A stretch of DNA of 15,496 nucleotides from an uncultured Verrucomicrobiae bacterium (GCA_937898895.1 CALDKL010000467.1:1-15496), one strand, 5' to 3'. Counted from the first letter of the stretch, positions 7,110-15,065 are shown. The notes: generated by a model not told the origin, from the sequence alone. A program made the numbers and translations.

Positions 7110-8708
7110 ATGCGCTCCTGTGTGCCCTTTCTCCTCGCCTGCCTCCTTGCCGCGTGCGAGCGCTCCACCCCTCCGCCGATCCGGGTGCCATCGGCTCCTC
7201 CCCGACTGCGCGATCTCGATTTTTCGCCATTTGCGCCATCCCTTGCTTCCCTCCGTCCGAACCGCCTCCGGGAGATCGCGCACCTTCTCGCGGGAGCGAC
7301 CCTCCCGGAAGTTCAGGATGCCTTCGCCCGCAGGGAGCTGAGTTCCGAGGAACTCACCCTCTTTTTCCTCGATCGGATCCGACGGGAGGACGAGCATCTC
7401 CGCAGCTACCTCGAACTGAACCCGCTTGCCCTCGAGGAGGCCCGCGAGGCAGATCGTTTTCGCCTCGCGGGCGGGGCGACGGGACCGCTCCACGGAATCC
7501 CCCTCAGCATCAAAGACAACCTCGCCACCGCAGCACCTCTGCACACCACTGCCGGGGCCGAAATCCTCCTCGACCATGTCGCCCCGGCGGACGCAATGGT
7601 CGTGCAACACCTCCGCGCAGCGGGGGCGGTGATCCTGGGAAAAGCGAGTCTCTCCGAGCTGGCCGGGGCACTCACCACCGAGCCACCCGGCTACAATGCG
7701 ATCAGCGGACGAGGCGTCAATCCCTACCGCGCCGATCTGCCGGTCTCGGGATCGAGCAGTGGGTCGGCCGTCGCCACCAGCGCACTCCTCGCGATGGTCA
7801 GTGTCGGCACCGAGACTTCGGGATCGCTGATTTCTCCCGGTGCGAGCAATGGGGTGGTCGCCATGAAACCGAGCCATGGACTTGTCAGCGGAGAAGGCAT
7901 CGTGCCCCTGATTCGCTTTCAGGATTCGGCCGGTCCCGTCACCCGTTCCGTGACAGATGCCGCAGTGCTCCTCGGGGTGATCGATGAAGCGGAGACTGAC
8001 TACACCACCTGCTTGCAGGGAGCGGCACTCGAGGGAATCGCCGTGGGCATCCTGCGGAGGGCGATCCTCGAAGAAGAGGCCCATGCCGCCTTCTGGCTGA
8101 GTCGCATCGACGAAGGACTCGCCCGGGCCGGAGCCACCACGCGGGATCTCGGGGAGACCTTTGCGGAGAAACCGGATCTGCTACCCGTGATCGTTCTCGG
8201 ATTCTCCGAGGACACGATCACCTTCCTCCGCGAGGCCGGAGCCCCCGTCGAAACGGTCGCCGACCTACAGGCCTACAATCAGGCGGACCCGACTCGCCGC
8301 ATCCCCCGGGGTCAGAATCTGATCGATCTCGCCGTGCGCCTCCTTGAGGCGATCACCGAAGATGCGGACGCGACCGCCGAAGGGCTGGGACCGCTCTACG
8401 AAGAAGCCGCCCTCGGTGTACGCGAGGCGACGACCGAAATTCTCGCGCGAACCTTCGCGGAGAACCAGGTGGATTTGTTAGTCAGTCTGGCCAACCAACA
8501 TTCCACGCTCTACGCCACCGCCGGGTATCCCGCCATCACGGTGCCCCTGGGCCTGGATGAAGCGGGCATGCCCAATGGCGTCACCTTCATCGCCCGCCCC
8601 GGCGAAGACGCGAAATTGCTGGGCTGCGCCCACGCCTTCGAGCAGGCGACGCGATACCGCGTCGAACCGGAGATCGCGACGGAGGAGGCGATGTCCCGTC
8701 CCCGGTGA
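7110..8708 (+). CDS. Lipoprotein amidase, amidase-signature (peptide amidase-like)
   Basis: A 532-residue amidase-signature hydrolase of amide bonds. The N-terminus is a lipoprotein signal: a hydrophobic stretch ending in the lipobox LLAAC, so Cys16 should be lipidated and the enzyme membrane-anchored outside the cytoplasm. The Ser-cisSer-Lys triad is readable: Lys135 in PLSIKDN, cis-Ser215 in SGSSSGSAVA, and nucleophile Ser239 in GTETSGSLISP, with the family spacing of 24 residues between the serines. GSSSGSAV plus KPSHGLVSGEGI resembles secreted peptide amidases more than GatA, and the lipobox and absence of gatB/gatC nearby also argue against GatA. A Pro/Ser/Arg-rich linker (18-52) precedes the catalytic domain. 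The YwaF-like gene follows after 80 bases. The exact substrate is unknown. Confidence 0.92.
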   Translation: MRSCVPFLLACLLAACERSTPPPIRVPSAPPRLRDLDFSPFAPSLASLRPNRLREIAHLLAGATLPEVQDAFARRELSSEELTLFFLDRIRREDEHLRSYLELNPLALEEAREADRFRLAGGATGPLHGIPLSIKDNLATAAPLHTTAGAEILLDHVAPADAMVVQHLRAAGAVILGKASLSELAGALTTEPPGYNAISGRGVNPYRADLPVSGSSSGSAVATSALLAMVSVGTETSGSLISPGASNGVVAMKPSHGLVSGEGIVPLIRFQDSAGPVTRSVTDAAVLLGVIDEAETDYTTCLQGAALEGIAVGILRRAILEEEAHAAFWLSRIDEGLARAGATTRDLGETFAEKPDLLPVIVLGFSEDTITFLREAGAPVETVADLQAYNQADPTRRIPRGQNLIDLAVRLLEAITEDADATAEGLGPLYEEAALGVREATTEILARTFAENQVDLLVSLANQHSTLYATAGYPAITVPLGLDEAGMPNGVTFIARPGEDAKLLGCAHAFEQATRYRVEPEIATEEAMSRPR

Positions 8709-8723
8709 GGGCGGTGCCCTCGC
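8705..8723 (+). terminator. Hairpin straddling the amidase stop codon
   Basis: GAGGGC (8707-8712) and GCCCTC (8716-8721) form a perfect 6-bp stem with loop GGT. The stem can extend by a G-U and a G-C pair to 8705/8723. The TGA stop (8706-8708) lies in the left arm. There is no U-tract. A weaker repeat TCGCC-AG-GGCGA lies at 8733-8744. Confidence 0.35.
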
Positions 8724-8788
8724 GAATCGGGCTCGCCAGGGCGAACCTGAGGGAGTAGAAAAGGAGCGTATCCGATCCCGACTTCCCC

Positions 8789-9484
8789 ATGGACCGCTTT
8801 CATCCCTTTTCGAAGGAACACCTCCTTATCCTCGCGGTGGGTTTCGCGGGTATCGCCGCCTTTCTCCTCGTCGGACGTCTTGGCGGAAAACCCAGGCGCA
8901 CCAGCACCCTGCTTCTTGCCGCACTCAATCTGCTCGCCAACCCGCTCAGCGCCCTCGCCCCCTTCTTCCAGGGAATCGAGATGCAACCCGAGCAATACCT
9001 CCCCTTCCATCTCTGCGACATCGCCGCCCTCGTCGCCGCGGCGGCCCTGCTCACGAGGCAACGCCTTCTCGGATCCCTCACCTACTTCTGGGGCCTCGCC
9101 GGGACCATTCAGGGACTCGTCACTCCGGCGATCACGGACGGCGGATGGGTCTGCTCCACTTTCTTTTTCCAGCATTTTGTGATCGTCGCGGCAGCCCTGC
9201 ATCTCCCCATCGTCGAGGGTTGGCGTCCGCGGCGTCCTCTCTGGAAGGCGGTGACGGAGGTCTTTCTGTGGTCGCTCCTCTACCTGCTGTTTGCCCTCGC
9301 CATGAATAGGTTGACGGGAGCCAATTTCGCCTATGCCTCCCATCCGCCGGAGAACCCGAGCCTGCTCGACCATCTCGGCCCCTGGCCCTGGTATCTTCTC
9401 TCGATGCAGGGCATCGCAGTGGGGTTCTTTTCTCTGCTCTGTCTCCCGTTTCTTCGGTCACCGGAATCGGCACCAAAATCCTGA
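8789..9484 (+). CDS. YwaF / TIGR02206 family integral membrane protein
   Basis: A 231-residue protein with about seven membrane segments (roughly 11-29, 41-60, 72-90, 95-115, 121-140, 155-172, 200-222). Family hallmarks are LPFHLCDIAAL (His74, Cys76), GLVTPAITDGG, the FFFQH segment (His129), and the C-terminal NRLTGANFAYASHPP with SLLDHLGPWPWYLL, a signature of the Bacillus YwaF-like family. The function of that family is not established, to my knowledge. The start ATG fits the short N-terminal tail before the first helix; an AAGGAG at 8761-8766 is 22 bases away, too far to act as a normal Shine-Dalgarno. The next gene starts one base after this stop, so both are probably translated together. 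Confidence 0.88.
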   Translation: MDRFHPFSKEHLLILAVGFAGIAAFLLVGRLGGKPRRTSTLLLAALNLLANPLSALAPFFQGIEMQPEQYLPFHLCDIAALVAAAALLTRQRLLGSLTYFWGLAGTIQGLVTPAITDGGWVCSTFFFQHFVIVAAALHLPIVEGWRPRRPLWKAVTEVFLWSLLYLLFALAMNRLTGANFAYASHPPENPSLLDHLGPWPWYLLSMQGIAVGFFSLLCLPFLRSPESAPKS

Positions 9485-9485
9485 C

Positions 9486-9758
9486 ATGCCCGCCAAACGA
9501 AAGCCCGACGACGACTACAGCGGGACCGAACTCGTGAAGGAAACGGCCCGGCGCATCCGTCTCGCGAGAACACACTGGGACGCCCATCGCAACGGAGCCT
9601 GTCGGCTTGAGCGGACCCGAGCCCTCGCCCTCTATGACCGTCTCGACGAGGCACAGAAGGAACAGATACCGCAGGTTCTCCGCGTCTGGCTGCGCTACCG
9701 GAGCGAAAAATACTTCGGCCCGCACCGGACTCCGCCGGGCGGGAAGCGGGGACGCTGA
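9486..9758 (+). CDS. Small basic hypothetical protein (90 aa)
   Basis: I do not recognise this protein with certainty. It is 90 residues, very rich in Arg/Lys, with a charged disordered start (MPAKRKPDDD), a helical middle and a distinctive C-terminal half: ALYDRLDEAQKEQIPQVLR followed by VWLRYRSEKYFG, then a basic Gly/Pro/Arg tail. The compact helical, Trp/Tyr-containing block looks like a conserved domain rather than random GC-rich coding. The ATG at 9486 comes one base after the YwaF stop (TGA C ATG), a classical translational-coupling arrangement and the reason this start was chosen over the frame's upstream extension, which would overlap the YwaF gene. Its end converges on the DUF3293 gene with 5 bases between stops. 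No membrane segment or signal is present; it may act in the cytoplasm. Confidence 0.72.
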   Translation: MPAKRKPDDDYSGTELVKETARRIRLARTHWDAHRNGACRLERTRALALYDRLDEAQKEQIPQVLRVWLRYRSEKYFGPHRTPPGGKRGR

Positions 9759-9767
9759 GGTGCTCAG
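9755..9767. terminator. Palindrome holding the stop codons of two convergent genes
   Basis: CTGAG-GTG-CTCAG is a perfect 5-bp inverted repeat. Its left arm contains the TGA stop of the 90-residue protein (9756-9758), and its right arm contains the reverse-strand TGA stop (9764-9766) of the DUF3293 gene. It is a compact candidate bidirectional terminator without a U-tract. Confidence 0.35.
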
Positions 9768-10627
9768 GAGCCGCGCACCTCAAAGACCTGGCCGTGCGGG
9801 AGTTCGTCGCGTTCGACGAGATCCCTCCAACGCCCCACCGGATCTCCCGGAAGGTGCCCTTCATTCACCGAGACGAGATAGACCCTGCCTCCGAGCACTT
9901 CGTAAAAGGCGGCCTGCCGAAAACGGCGCGCGAGCAGGACGCCCTCGGCCCGATTGCAAACGATTCCGTATCCCGGTTCCGAATGCGAAAATTCCGGATT
10001 TCCTCCCGTGACGGGGAAGGACTCGAGGCGGAGGCGGGTGATCTCGCTGCGCAGATGTTCGTCAGCGACGAGGTTGGCGGCCACTTCCGTCTTCTCCCCG
10101 CCGGGATTCCATGCAGTGATGATGCGAAACTCAGGCGGCACATCGCGCTCGTCGCAGCGGAAGCGGACCGCACGGTATTCGGAGGGGAGGTGGGAATGGA
10201 AGCGCGGCGAAGGCGGAATCTCCTCGGTCACTCCCTTCGCGAAAAACTTGCGCACCGAGCGTCGCCGGATGAAGCGAATCAGCTCCACCTTTTCCGTCCG
10301 GAGGAACATCGCCGTCAGAAACCAGGGAATCGCAACCAGACTGAAAATCAACGTCACACCTGCCCACAGCATGCGCAACCGCAGGGTGAGCCGACGCGTG
10401 AAAAAGATCCATAGCAGATAGATCGGCCACTGGATCATGAGAGCGTAAAACCCCTGGCGCGACACATCGAAGAACCATTCCTCCGGTTCGGGCATCTCTT
10501 CACCCTGGTAAGCGGCCGGAAGTCCGTAGACGACGAGCCATCCCACCGTCACGAGGTAGGCGAAGGGAAGGAAGTAGGCCGGAACGGCGGCGATGACGTA
10601 GCCGATGATCCGAAGAGCTGGTTTCAT
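9764..10627 (-). CDS. Membrane-anchored DUF3293 domain protein
   Basis: A 287-residue two-part protein. The N-terminal 110 residues hold about three membrane segments (5-36, 58-76, 86-109), followed by a basic stretch (RFIRRRSVRKFF). The C-terminal part (about 150-254) matches the DUF3293 pattern: FRIITAWNPGG near residue 168, a Leu-rich middle, HSEPGYGI and FRQAAFYEV before a terminal strand YLVSV. DUF3293 has no established biochemical function that I know of and is usually found as a short soluble protein, so the attached membrane domain is unusual. The tail after 255 is hydrophilic. It follows the TIM-barrel gene on the same strand after 36 bases and converges on the 90-residue hypothetical gene. 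The leader before the ATG is C-rich with no Shine-Dalgarno. Confidence 0.75.
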   Translation of the reverse strand: MKPALRIIGYVIAAVPAYFLPFAYLVTVGWLVVYGLPAAYQGEEMPEPEEWFFDVSRQGFYALMIQWPIYLLWIFFTRRLTLRLRMLWAGVTLIFSLVAIPWFLTAMFLRTEKVELIRFIRRRSVRKFFAKGVTEEIPPSPRFHSHLPSEYRAVRFRCDERDVPPEFRIITAWNPGGEKTEVAANLVADEHLRSEITRLRLESFPVTGGNPEFSHSEPGYGIVCNRAEGVLLARRFRQAAFYEVLGGRVYLVSVNEGHLPGDPVGRWRDLVERDELPHGQVFEVRGS

Positions 10628-10663
10628 TCGGAGGGGCTGGGCATCCGCATTGCGTTCCGGATT

Positions 10664-11593
10664 TCAGGCACACCACTTCCGGAGTTTCTCCAGCAGCGGC
10701 GGCACCTGTTCATAGGGATCTTTTTCCTCCTCGTATTCGAGGACCACAAAACCGTCATAGCCCGAGTCGCGCACGATCTTCACGGCACGCTCGAGGTCAG
10801 CCGGAGCCCTCCCTTTTCCGTCTTTTCCGGTGCGGATTTCGGTCTTGAGTTGCACGTTCACCGCAAAAGGAGCGGATGCCGCTATTTCGGCGTAGACATC
10901 CTCCCCGATGAAGTTGCCGCTGTCGAGATTCACTCCAACCCAGGGACTCTTGACCGCACGCACGATGCGGAGAAGACGATCAGAGGTGCTGATGCTGTCG
11001 TGGTTTTCAATTCCGAGGGATATTTGCTTCTCCCCGGCAAAGGGGGCCACCTCGCTCAGAGCCGAGATCGCGTTGGCCTCGGCCTCCTCGGCGGAGACTC
11101 CTTTCGGATGAACTCCGGCAAAGACGCGGATATGGGGCGCCCCCATCGCTGCGGCATGGCCGATCCAGTCCTTCACATAGGCGATCTGTTCAGCCCGCTC
11201 GGAAGATCCGAGGGGATGCGAAAAATTGTTCCCCACCGCCGTCCCCGAAATCGCGATCCCCTTCTCCGACGCGAGCCGTCGGCACTCCGCGAATTCGGGC
11301 GTGGACGCGCCCGGTGGAAAGAAGTAACTCGTCAGCTCGGCACCCTGGGCTCCGTTGTCTGCGCAGTAGGCGATGAATTTCGCCATATCCATGGCCTGAT
11401 CGCCGGATTTGAAATCCGGATTCTTCTTCCCACGGGAATATTCGAAATACTTGCGGAAGGAGTACGCGGCGAGTCCCACGCGCGGTGCTTTTCCGGAGCG
11501 AGGATAGGGGTCGGTCACTCCCAGGAGCGTGGGAGTCGGCACCAACCCGAGCCCGAGGGCACCGGTGATCCAGGTTCTGCGATTCATGTCCAT
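10664..11593 (-). CDS. Exported sugar phosphate isomerase/epimerase-like TIM barrel
   Basis: A 309-residue protein of the xylose-isomerase-like / AP-endonuclease-2 TIM-barrel superfamily. The N-terminus MNRRTWITGALGLGLVP is a twin-arginine signal, so export is expected, as for many PVC relatives. Barrel landmarks are GLAAYSFRKYF (strand 1), GAQGAELTSY (strand 2), HIRVFAG (strand 4), GIENHDS with Glu196, NLDSGNF with Asp224, and FVVLEYE with Glu286/Glu288, placed where the family binds its divalent metal. The usual His ligand region reads VNVQLKTEI, with no histidine. ATG 11593 and ATG 11587 are both possible starts; the second puts the RR motif closer to the N-terminus. It lies downstream of the ThuA/cytochrome gene on the same strand (117-base gap). 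The substrate is unknown, but a sugar or polyol role is likely. Confidence 0.85.
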   Translation of the reverse strand: MDMNRRTWITGALGLGLVPTPTLLGVTDPYPRSGKAPRVGLAAYSFRKYFEYSRGKKNPDFKSGDQAMDMAKFIAYCADNGAQGAELTSYFFPPGASTPEFAECRRLASEKGIAISGTAVGNNFSHPLGSSERAEQIAYVKDWIGHAAAMGAPHIRVFAGVHPKGVSAEEAEANAISALSEVAPFAGEKQISLGIENHDSISTSDRLLRIVRAVKSPWVGVNLDSGNFIGEDVYAEIAASAPFAVNVQLKTEIRTGKDGKGRAPADLERAVKIVRDSGYDGFVVLEYEEEKDPYEQVPPLLEKLRKWCA

Positions 11594-11679
11594 AAACCGA
11601 AGTGTAGGATAGCGCGGGGCCGGAGGAAAAGGGGAAAATGACAGGGTACCCGATTATGGACTCGGATTCCGACCTCGGG

Positions 11680-11691
11680 ATTCCCAGGAAT
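11680..11691. repeat. Short perfect inverted repeat downstream of ThuA/cytochrome gene
   Basis: ATTCC-CA-GGAAT is a perfect 5-bp repeat 19 bases past the stop of the large gene. A related direct copy (CTCGGATTCC at 11661-11670) lies nearby, as does a GGGTACCC palindrome. It could contribute to a terminator, but the stem is short and no U-tract is seen. Confidence 0.25.
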
Positions 11692-11710
11692 ACGGGAACG
11701 CCTAACAATT

Positions 11711-14700
11711 TCACTTCAGCGTGGCGAGGAAGGCTTTGATGTCTTCCAGCTCCTGCGGTTTCAGAATCAACCCCATCGGCGGCATCGGAGACACGGGTGT
11801 AGCGGTGTAGGTCTCGGCGAGGACGGCGTTCGGTTCGAGCAGGCTCTGGGTGAGGTAGGCAGCATCTCGGCGAGAGGCGATCCCGTCGAGAGGCGGACCC
11901 ACAGGACTGCCCTTGCCCTCGAGCATGTGGCAGTTCACACAACCGGCCACGGGATGTTTCCAGAAGATTTCCCGACCCCGCACCGGATCTCCGGTGAGAT
12001 GTCCTTCCTTCTCATTCGCAGGGATGAGTTCACAAAGGCGGACATCATCGAAGGAACTATCACCCCATGCAACATGAAGGAGATTGATGCTCGCCACGGG
12101 CCGATCCCTGCTGTTGAAAACCGTCTCGACCTTCACCCAGCCGGACTGTCGCGTGACTTTGTCAGTCTCGGCACGACCGATGTGATCGTTCAGGCTGACC
12201 TTGCTCGGATTTCGGAAAGCGTGCGCCTTGACCCATCCACTGAGTTGGTAGTCCGTGTTCGGCTTCAGCATGACATCGGCATAAAAGCTCGTGTCGGCGG
12301 GTGCACGGGTGATGCAGCGGAAGGCATTCTTGCCGCTCTTCACCCTCTCCTCTCCCGAGACCACGGTCCACTCGGCTCCCTTGTTGCCCTCCTTCTTCGC
12401 TTCGCCGCCGTAGTCACGACGTTTCCAGCCCTTGGGGAATCCATCGGGACCGACTTCCTCCATTCCTGGATTGGGAAGCAGATTGGGGCCCTCCGTGAAG
12501 AGCGCGGCATCGTGTACCCTGGAGAGTACCGCAACCGCCTCGGAGAGCCATTCATCCCTCTGCGTCACGCCATCCGCTGCGAGGCGTTTCACGAGAGTCT
12601 TGATTTCTCCGGAGGTCACAAATTCTGCCAGTTTCACAAACGCGGCGAGACGGGTCGTGAGATCAGGGTCGCTCACGACACCGGATCCGAAATACAGTTT
12701 GGTCGCCGCTTCATCCCTCCCGAGGGCGCGGATCGCATTGCGACGGAGTCGGGCATCCTTCGCGAGGAGGGCGGCCTGGTGGGTCTTGCTGTCGAGGCGA
12801 CCGAGTCCGTGAAGCGCCCACAACGCATGAATCGCCGCGATCTTGCCGTCATTCGCACAGACGAGCGGCACGAGCGCGGGCACCGCCTCGGTCATTTTCC
12901 GCTCCACGAGGAGTCTCTGCGCCGTGAGACGCCAGTGCTGTGTGCCGGAGCCCAAGTTGGCTGCCAGCGTGGCGGCATCGGCTCCGGACAGGGACTGCAC
13001 CTCCGGCGAAGGTGCCCGATCCCACACCACGCGATAGATCCGGCCCCGGGAATGATCGCGGAGAGGATTCTCATGGGCTCCTCCGACGCCGGTCTTTGCC
13101 ACGTAGCCGCCGTGATCGAGGCTCGGGGTGGGGTTGTGCTGGATGATGAAATTCTGCCAATCCGCCACCCAGATCGCGCCGTCGGGCCCAACCTCGGAAA
13201 AGACCGGAGACGTCCATTCGTCGGTGCTGGCAAGCAGGTTCATCCCATCGAATGCGGTGTAACCGGATCCGTCGGGGCGAACATCGAGCAACGCCACGAT
13301 CTTCATCGTTGGCTCGGTGACCATGGCTTTGCCCTGGAGCCGATCCGGGAGTTTGTCGGAGTAGATGAAGGCCGATCCAGCCGCCGAGGTATAGCCCCCG
13401 AAGACATCGACCTGTCGAAAATTCGAGGTGATGGCGTGGGCGAGATCGACGCGATTGATCTTCTTCGCGGTCTGGGCGTGCATTCCATCCGGAACAATCG
13501 TTCGTGGAATTCCGCCGAAGAAGATCGGAGCACCGTTGGCAGTGCCGCCGAAGCTGTCGCCCGCCTCGTTCTGGCTCTGCGCCCAGGTGTTGTTGGTGAA
13601 CTGGTGGAGAAATTCGATCGCCGAACCATCCGGTCGGAAGCGATAGGTGCCCATTTTGAACTCGTGTCTTGCACCCCCGACTTCGCCGGCGAATCCGGAG
13701 TATCCAACCGAGCCGTAGATCCAATTGTCGTAACCGTAGTGCAGGTTGCTGGCCTGGGCATGGGTGTCACCGATGCCCCAGCCTGACATGATCTCCACTC
13801 GCTCGTCGGCGACGTCGTCGCCGTTTGTATCCTTGAGGAACAGAAAGCGCGGCGGTTGCGAAACAATGAGCCCCCCATTCGCGAAAACGAGTCCCGTGGG
13901 AATATTGAGCCCGTCGGCGAAGATGGTAAATTTGTCCGCCCTTCCATCTCCGTCGGTGTCCTCGCAGATGCGGATTCGATCCCTTCCGATACCGTTCTCG
14001 ACGACTCCATGCGGGTAGTCGGAGGTCTCCGCGAGCCAGCATCGCCCGCGCTCGTCCCAAGTCATCGCAATGGGCTTCCCGATGTCGGGATCGCTTGCGA
14101 AGAGTTCGAGCCGCAAATCAGCAGGCACCTGGGTTCGCTCCATCGATCCTTTCGGAGTGAAGGGCTTCTGGAAGGTGATCGGCTCGGGCCGTTTCTCGTA
14201 GTTGGCGACGTTTGCATCCCTGACACGCTCTTCCTTTTCTCGTTGTGTCAGGAAAGATTCGTAGGTGGAGCGGCGTTTGTAGCCAATGCTCCAGAGGATT
14301 CCCCGTTTGAGGAGCTGGTGAAACCCCGCTTGTCTCCAGACACGCTCGTCGTGGCCAGAAGCGGTGTAGAAGACGCGACCTTTTCCCTGCGTCCGGATCC
14401 AGGTCCATGGTTCCGGTTCGGTGATGTTGTCCTCTTTCCCCACCTCGCGCACTTGGAGGACGATGCGATCCTGCGGATTGTGGTTCCTGTGAACGTAGGT
14501 CTCGTCCCAGGCTTCGAATCCAGGAACCTCACGGATCGCCTCGTGGTCGGGCGCGATCGTTTTGGGACGGAACACCGCTGTCTTGTGATGATCGAAGCGC
14601 CCGCCTACGACCTGGTCGAATTCAGGAATGTTCTGGAAGCACCAACTCGCACAGTGCACCGGAACAAACCCGCCTCCATCGGTGATGAACGCCTTCAGGT

Positions 14701-14986
14701 TCTCCCAATGGGAAGGATCGATCTTCTCGTGATTCGCATAGAGGAGAACGGCGTCGTAATTCGCGAGAAACTCCCTGTCACCGAAAGCGGCAGCCGGAGT
14801 GACGACGTAATCAAACCAGATCGCATCCCGCCCCAGAGCCTCCATCAGCATCGGCGCAAAGACACCCGAAGGATGGTGCTCGGATTCATGACCCAGGAAT
14901 AGGACGCGGACGGGGCCATTCCGGTCTTCTGATCGGATGAGCGGAACCAGCAGGAGCGCGGCAGCGATGAGGAATCGAAGCTTCAT
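11711..14986 (-). CDS. Secreted ThuA / PVC dehydrogenase propeller / HEAT / CBM / cytochrome c protein
   Basis: A 1091-residue modular exported protein. Order: signal peptide (1-19); ThuA-like glutamine-amidotransferase fold (about 26-237, with VLFLGHESEHH and FVPVHCASWCF); a long PVC-type membrane-bound-dehydrogenase beta-propeller (about 285-660, ending GRIYRVVW) carrying acidic, calcium-loop-like EDTDGDGRADKF and KDTNGDDVADER; HEAT-like helical repeats (about 665-830); a jelly-roll carbohydrate-binding-like module (about 834-988, NLLPNPGMEEVG to SSFDDVRLCEL); and a C-terminal class I cytochrome c (1000-1091) with heme motif CVNCH (Cys1016, Cys1019, His1020) and Met1068 or Met1071 as possible sixth ligand. 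ATG 14986 starts the signal peptide; an upstream GTG would add 11 residues. Oxidation of a sugar or glycan, with electrons passed to the heme, is the likely role, by inference. The TIM-barrel gene lies downstream. Confidence 0.93.
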   Translation of the reverse strand: MKLRFLIAAALLLVPLIRSEDRNGPVRVLFLGHESEHHPSGVFAPMLMEALGRDAIWFDYVVTPAAAFGDREFLANYDAVLLYANHEKIDPSHWENLKAFITDGGGFVPVHCASWCFQNIPEFDQVVGGRFDHHKTAVFRPKTIAPDHEAIREVPGFEAWDETYVHRNHNPQDRIVLQVREVGKEDNITEPEPWTWIRTQGKGRVFYTASGHDERVWRQAGFHQLLKRGILWSIGYKRRSTYESFLTQREKEERVRDANVANYEKRPEPITFQKPFTPKGSMERTQVPADLRLELFASDPDIGKPIAMTWDERGRCWLAETSDYPHGVVENGIGRDRIRICEDTDGDGRADKFTIFADGLNIPTGLVFANGGLIVSQPPRFLFLKDTNGDDVADERVEIMSGWGIGDTHAQASNLHYGYDNWIYGSVGYSGFAGEVGGARHEFKMGTYRFRPDGSAIEFLHQFTNNTWAQSQNEAGDSFGGTANGAPIFFGGIPRTIVPDGMHAQTAKKINRVDLAHAITSNFRQVDVFGGYTSAAGSAFIYSDKLPDRLQGKAMVTEPTMKIVALLDVRPDGSGYTAFDGMNLLASTDEWTSPVFSEVGPDGAIWVADWQNFIIQHNPTPSLDHGGYVAKTGVGGAHENPLRDHSRGRIYRVVWDRAPSPEVQSLSGADAATLAANLGSGTQHWRLTAQRLLVERKMTEAVPALVPLVCANDGKIAAIHALWALHGLGRLDSKTHQAALLAKDARLRRNAIRALGRDEAATKLYFGSGVVSDPDLTTRLAAFVKLAEFVTSGEIKTLVKRLAADGVTQRDEWLSEAVAVLSRVHDAALFTEGPNLLPNPGMEEVGPDGFPKGWKRRDYGGEAKKEGNKGAEWTVVSGEERVKSGKNAFRCITRAPADTSFYADVMLKPNTDYQLSGWVKAHAFRNPSKVSLNDHIGRAETDKVTRQSGWVKVETVFNSRDRPVASINLLHVAWGDSSFDDVRLCELIPANEKEGHLTGDPVRGREIFWKHPVAGCVNCHMLEGKGSPVGPPLDGIASRRDAAYLTQSLLEPNAVLAETYTATPVSPMPPMGLILKPQELEDIKAFLATLK

Positions 14987-15065
14987 GGAGATCTGCCAGA
15001 ACGTGCCGCAGCTTCGCAATGTTTCTTGCGTGCTCCCGCCGCTTCTTGTGATGTTTCGGCCAAGA

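Noticed and set aside
7062..8084. Long N-terminal extension of the serine acetyltransferase frame
   Set aside because: It is antisense to the amidase gene, and its translation has no recognisable domain; known family members begin near 7007.
11927..13786. Plus-strand open frame of 619 codons
   Set aside because: Antisense to the ThuA/cytochrome gene, whose domains are unmistakable; the translation resembles no family.
13856..14902. Plus-strand open frame of 348 codons
   Set aside because: Also antisense to the ThuA/cytochrome gene; no motifs.
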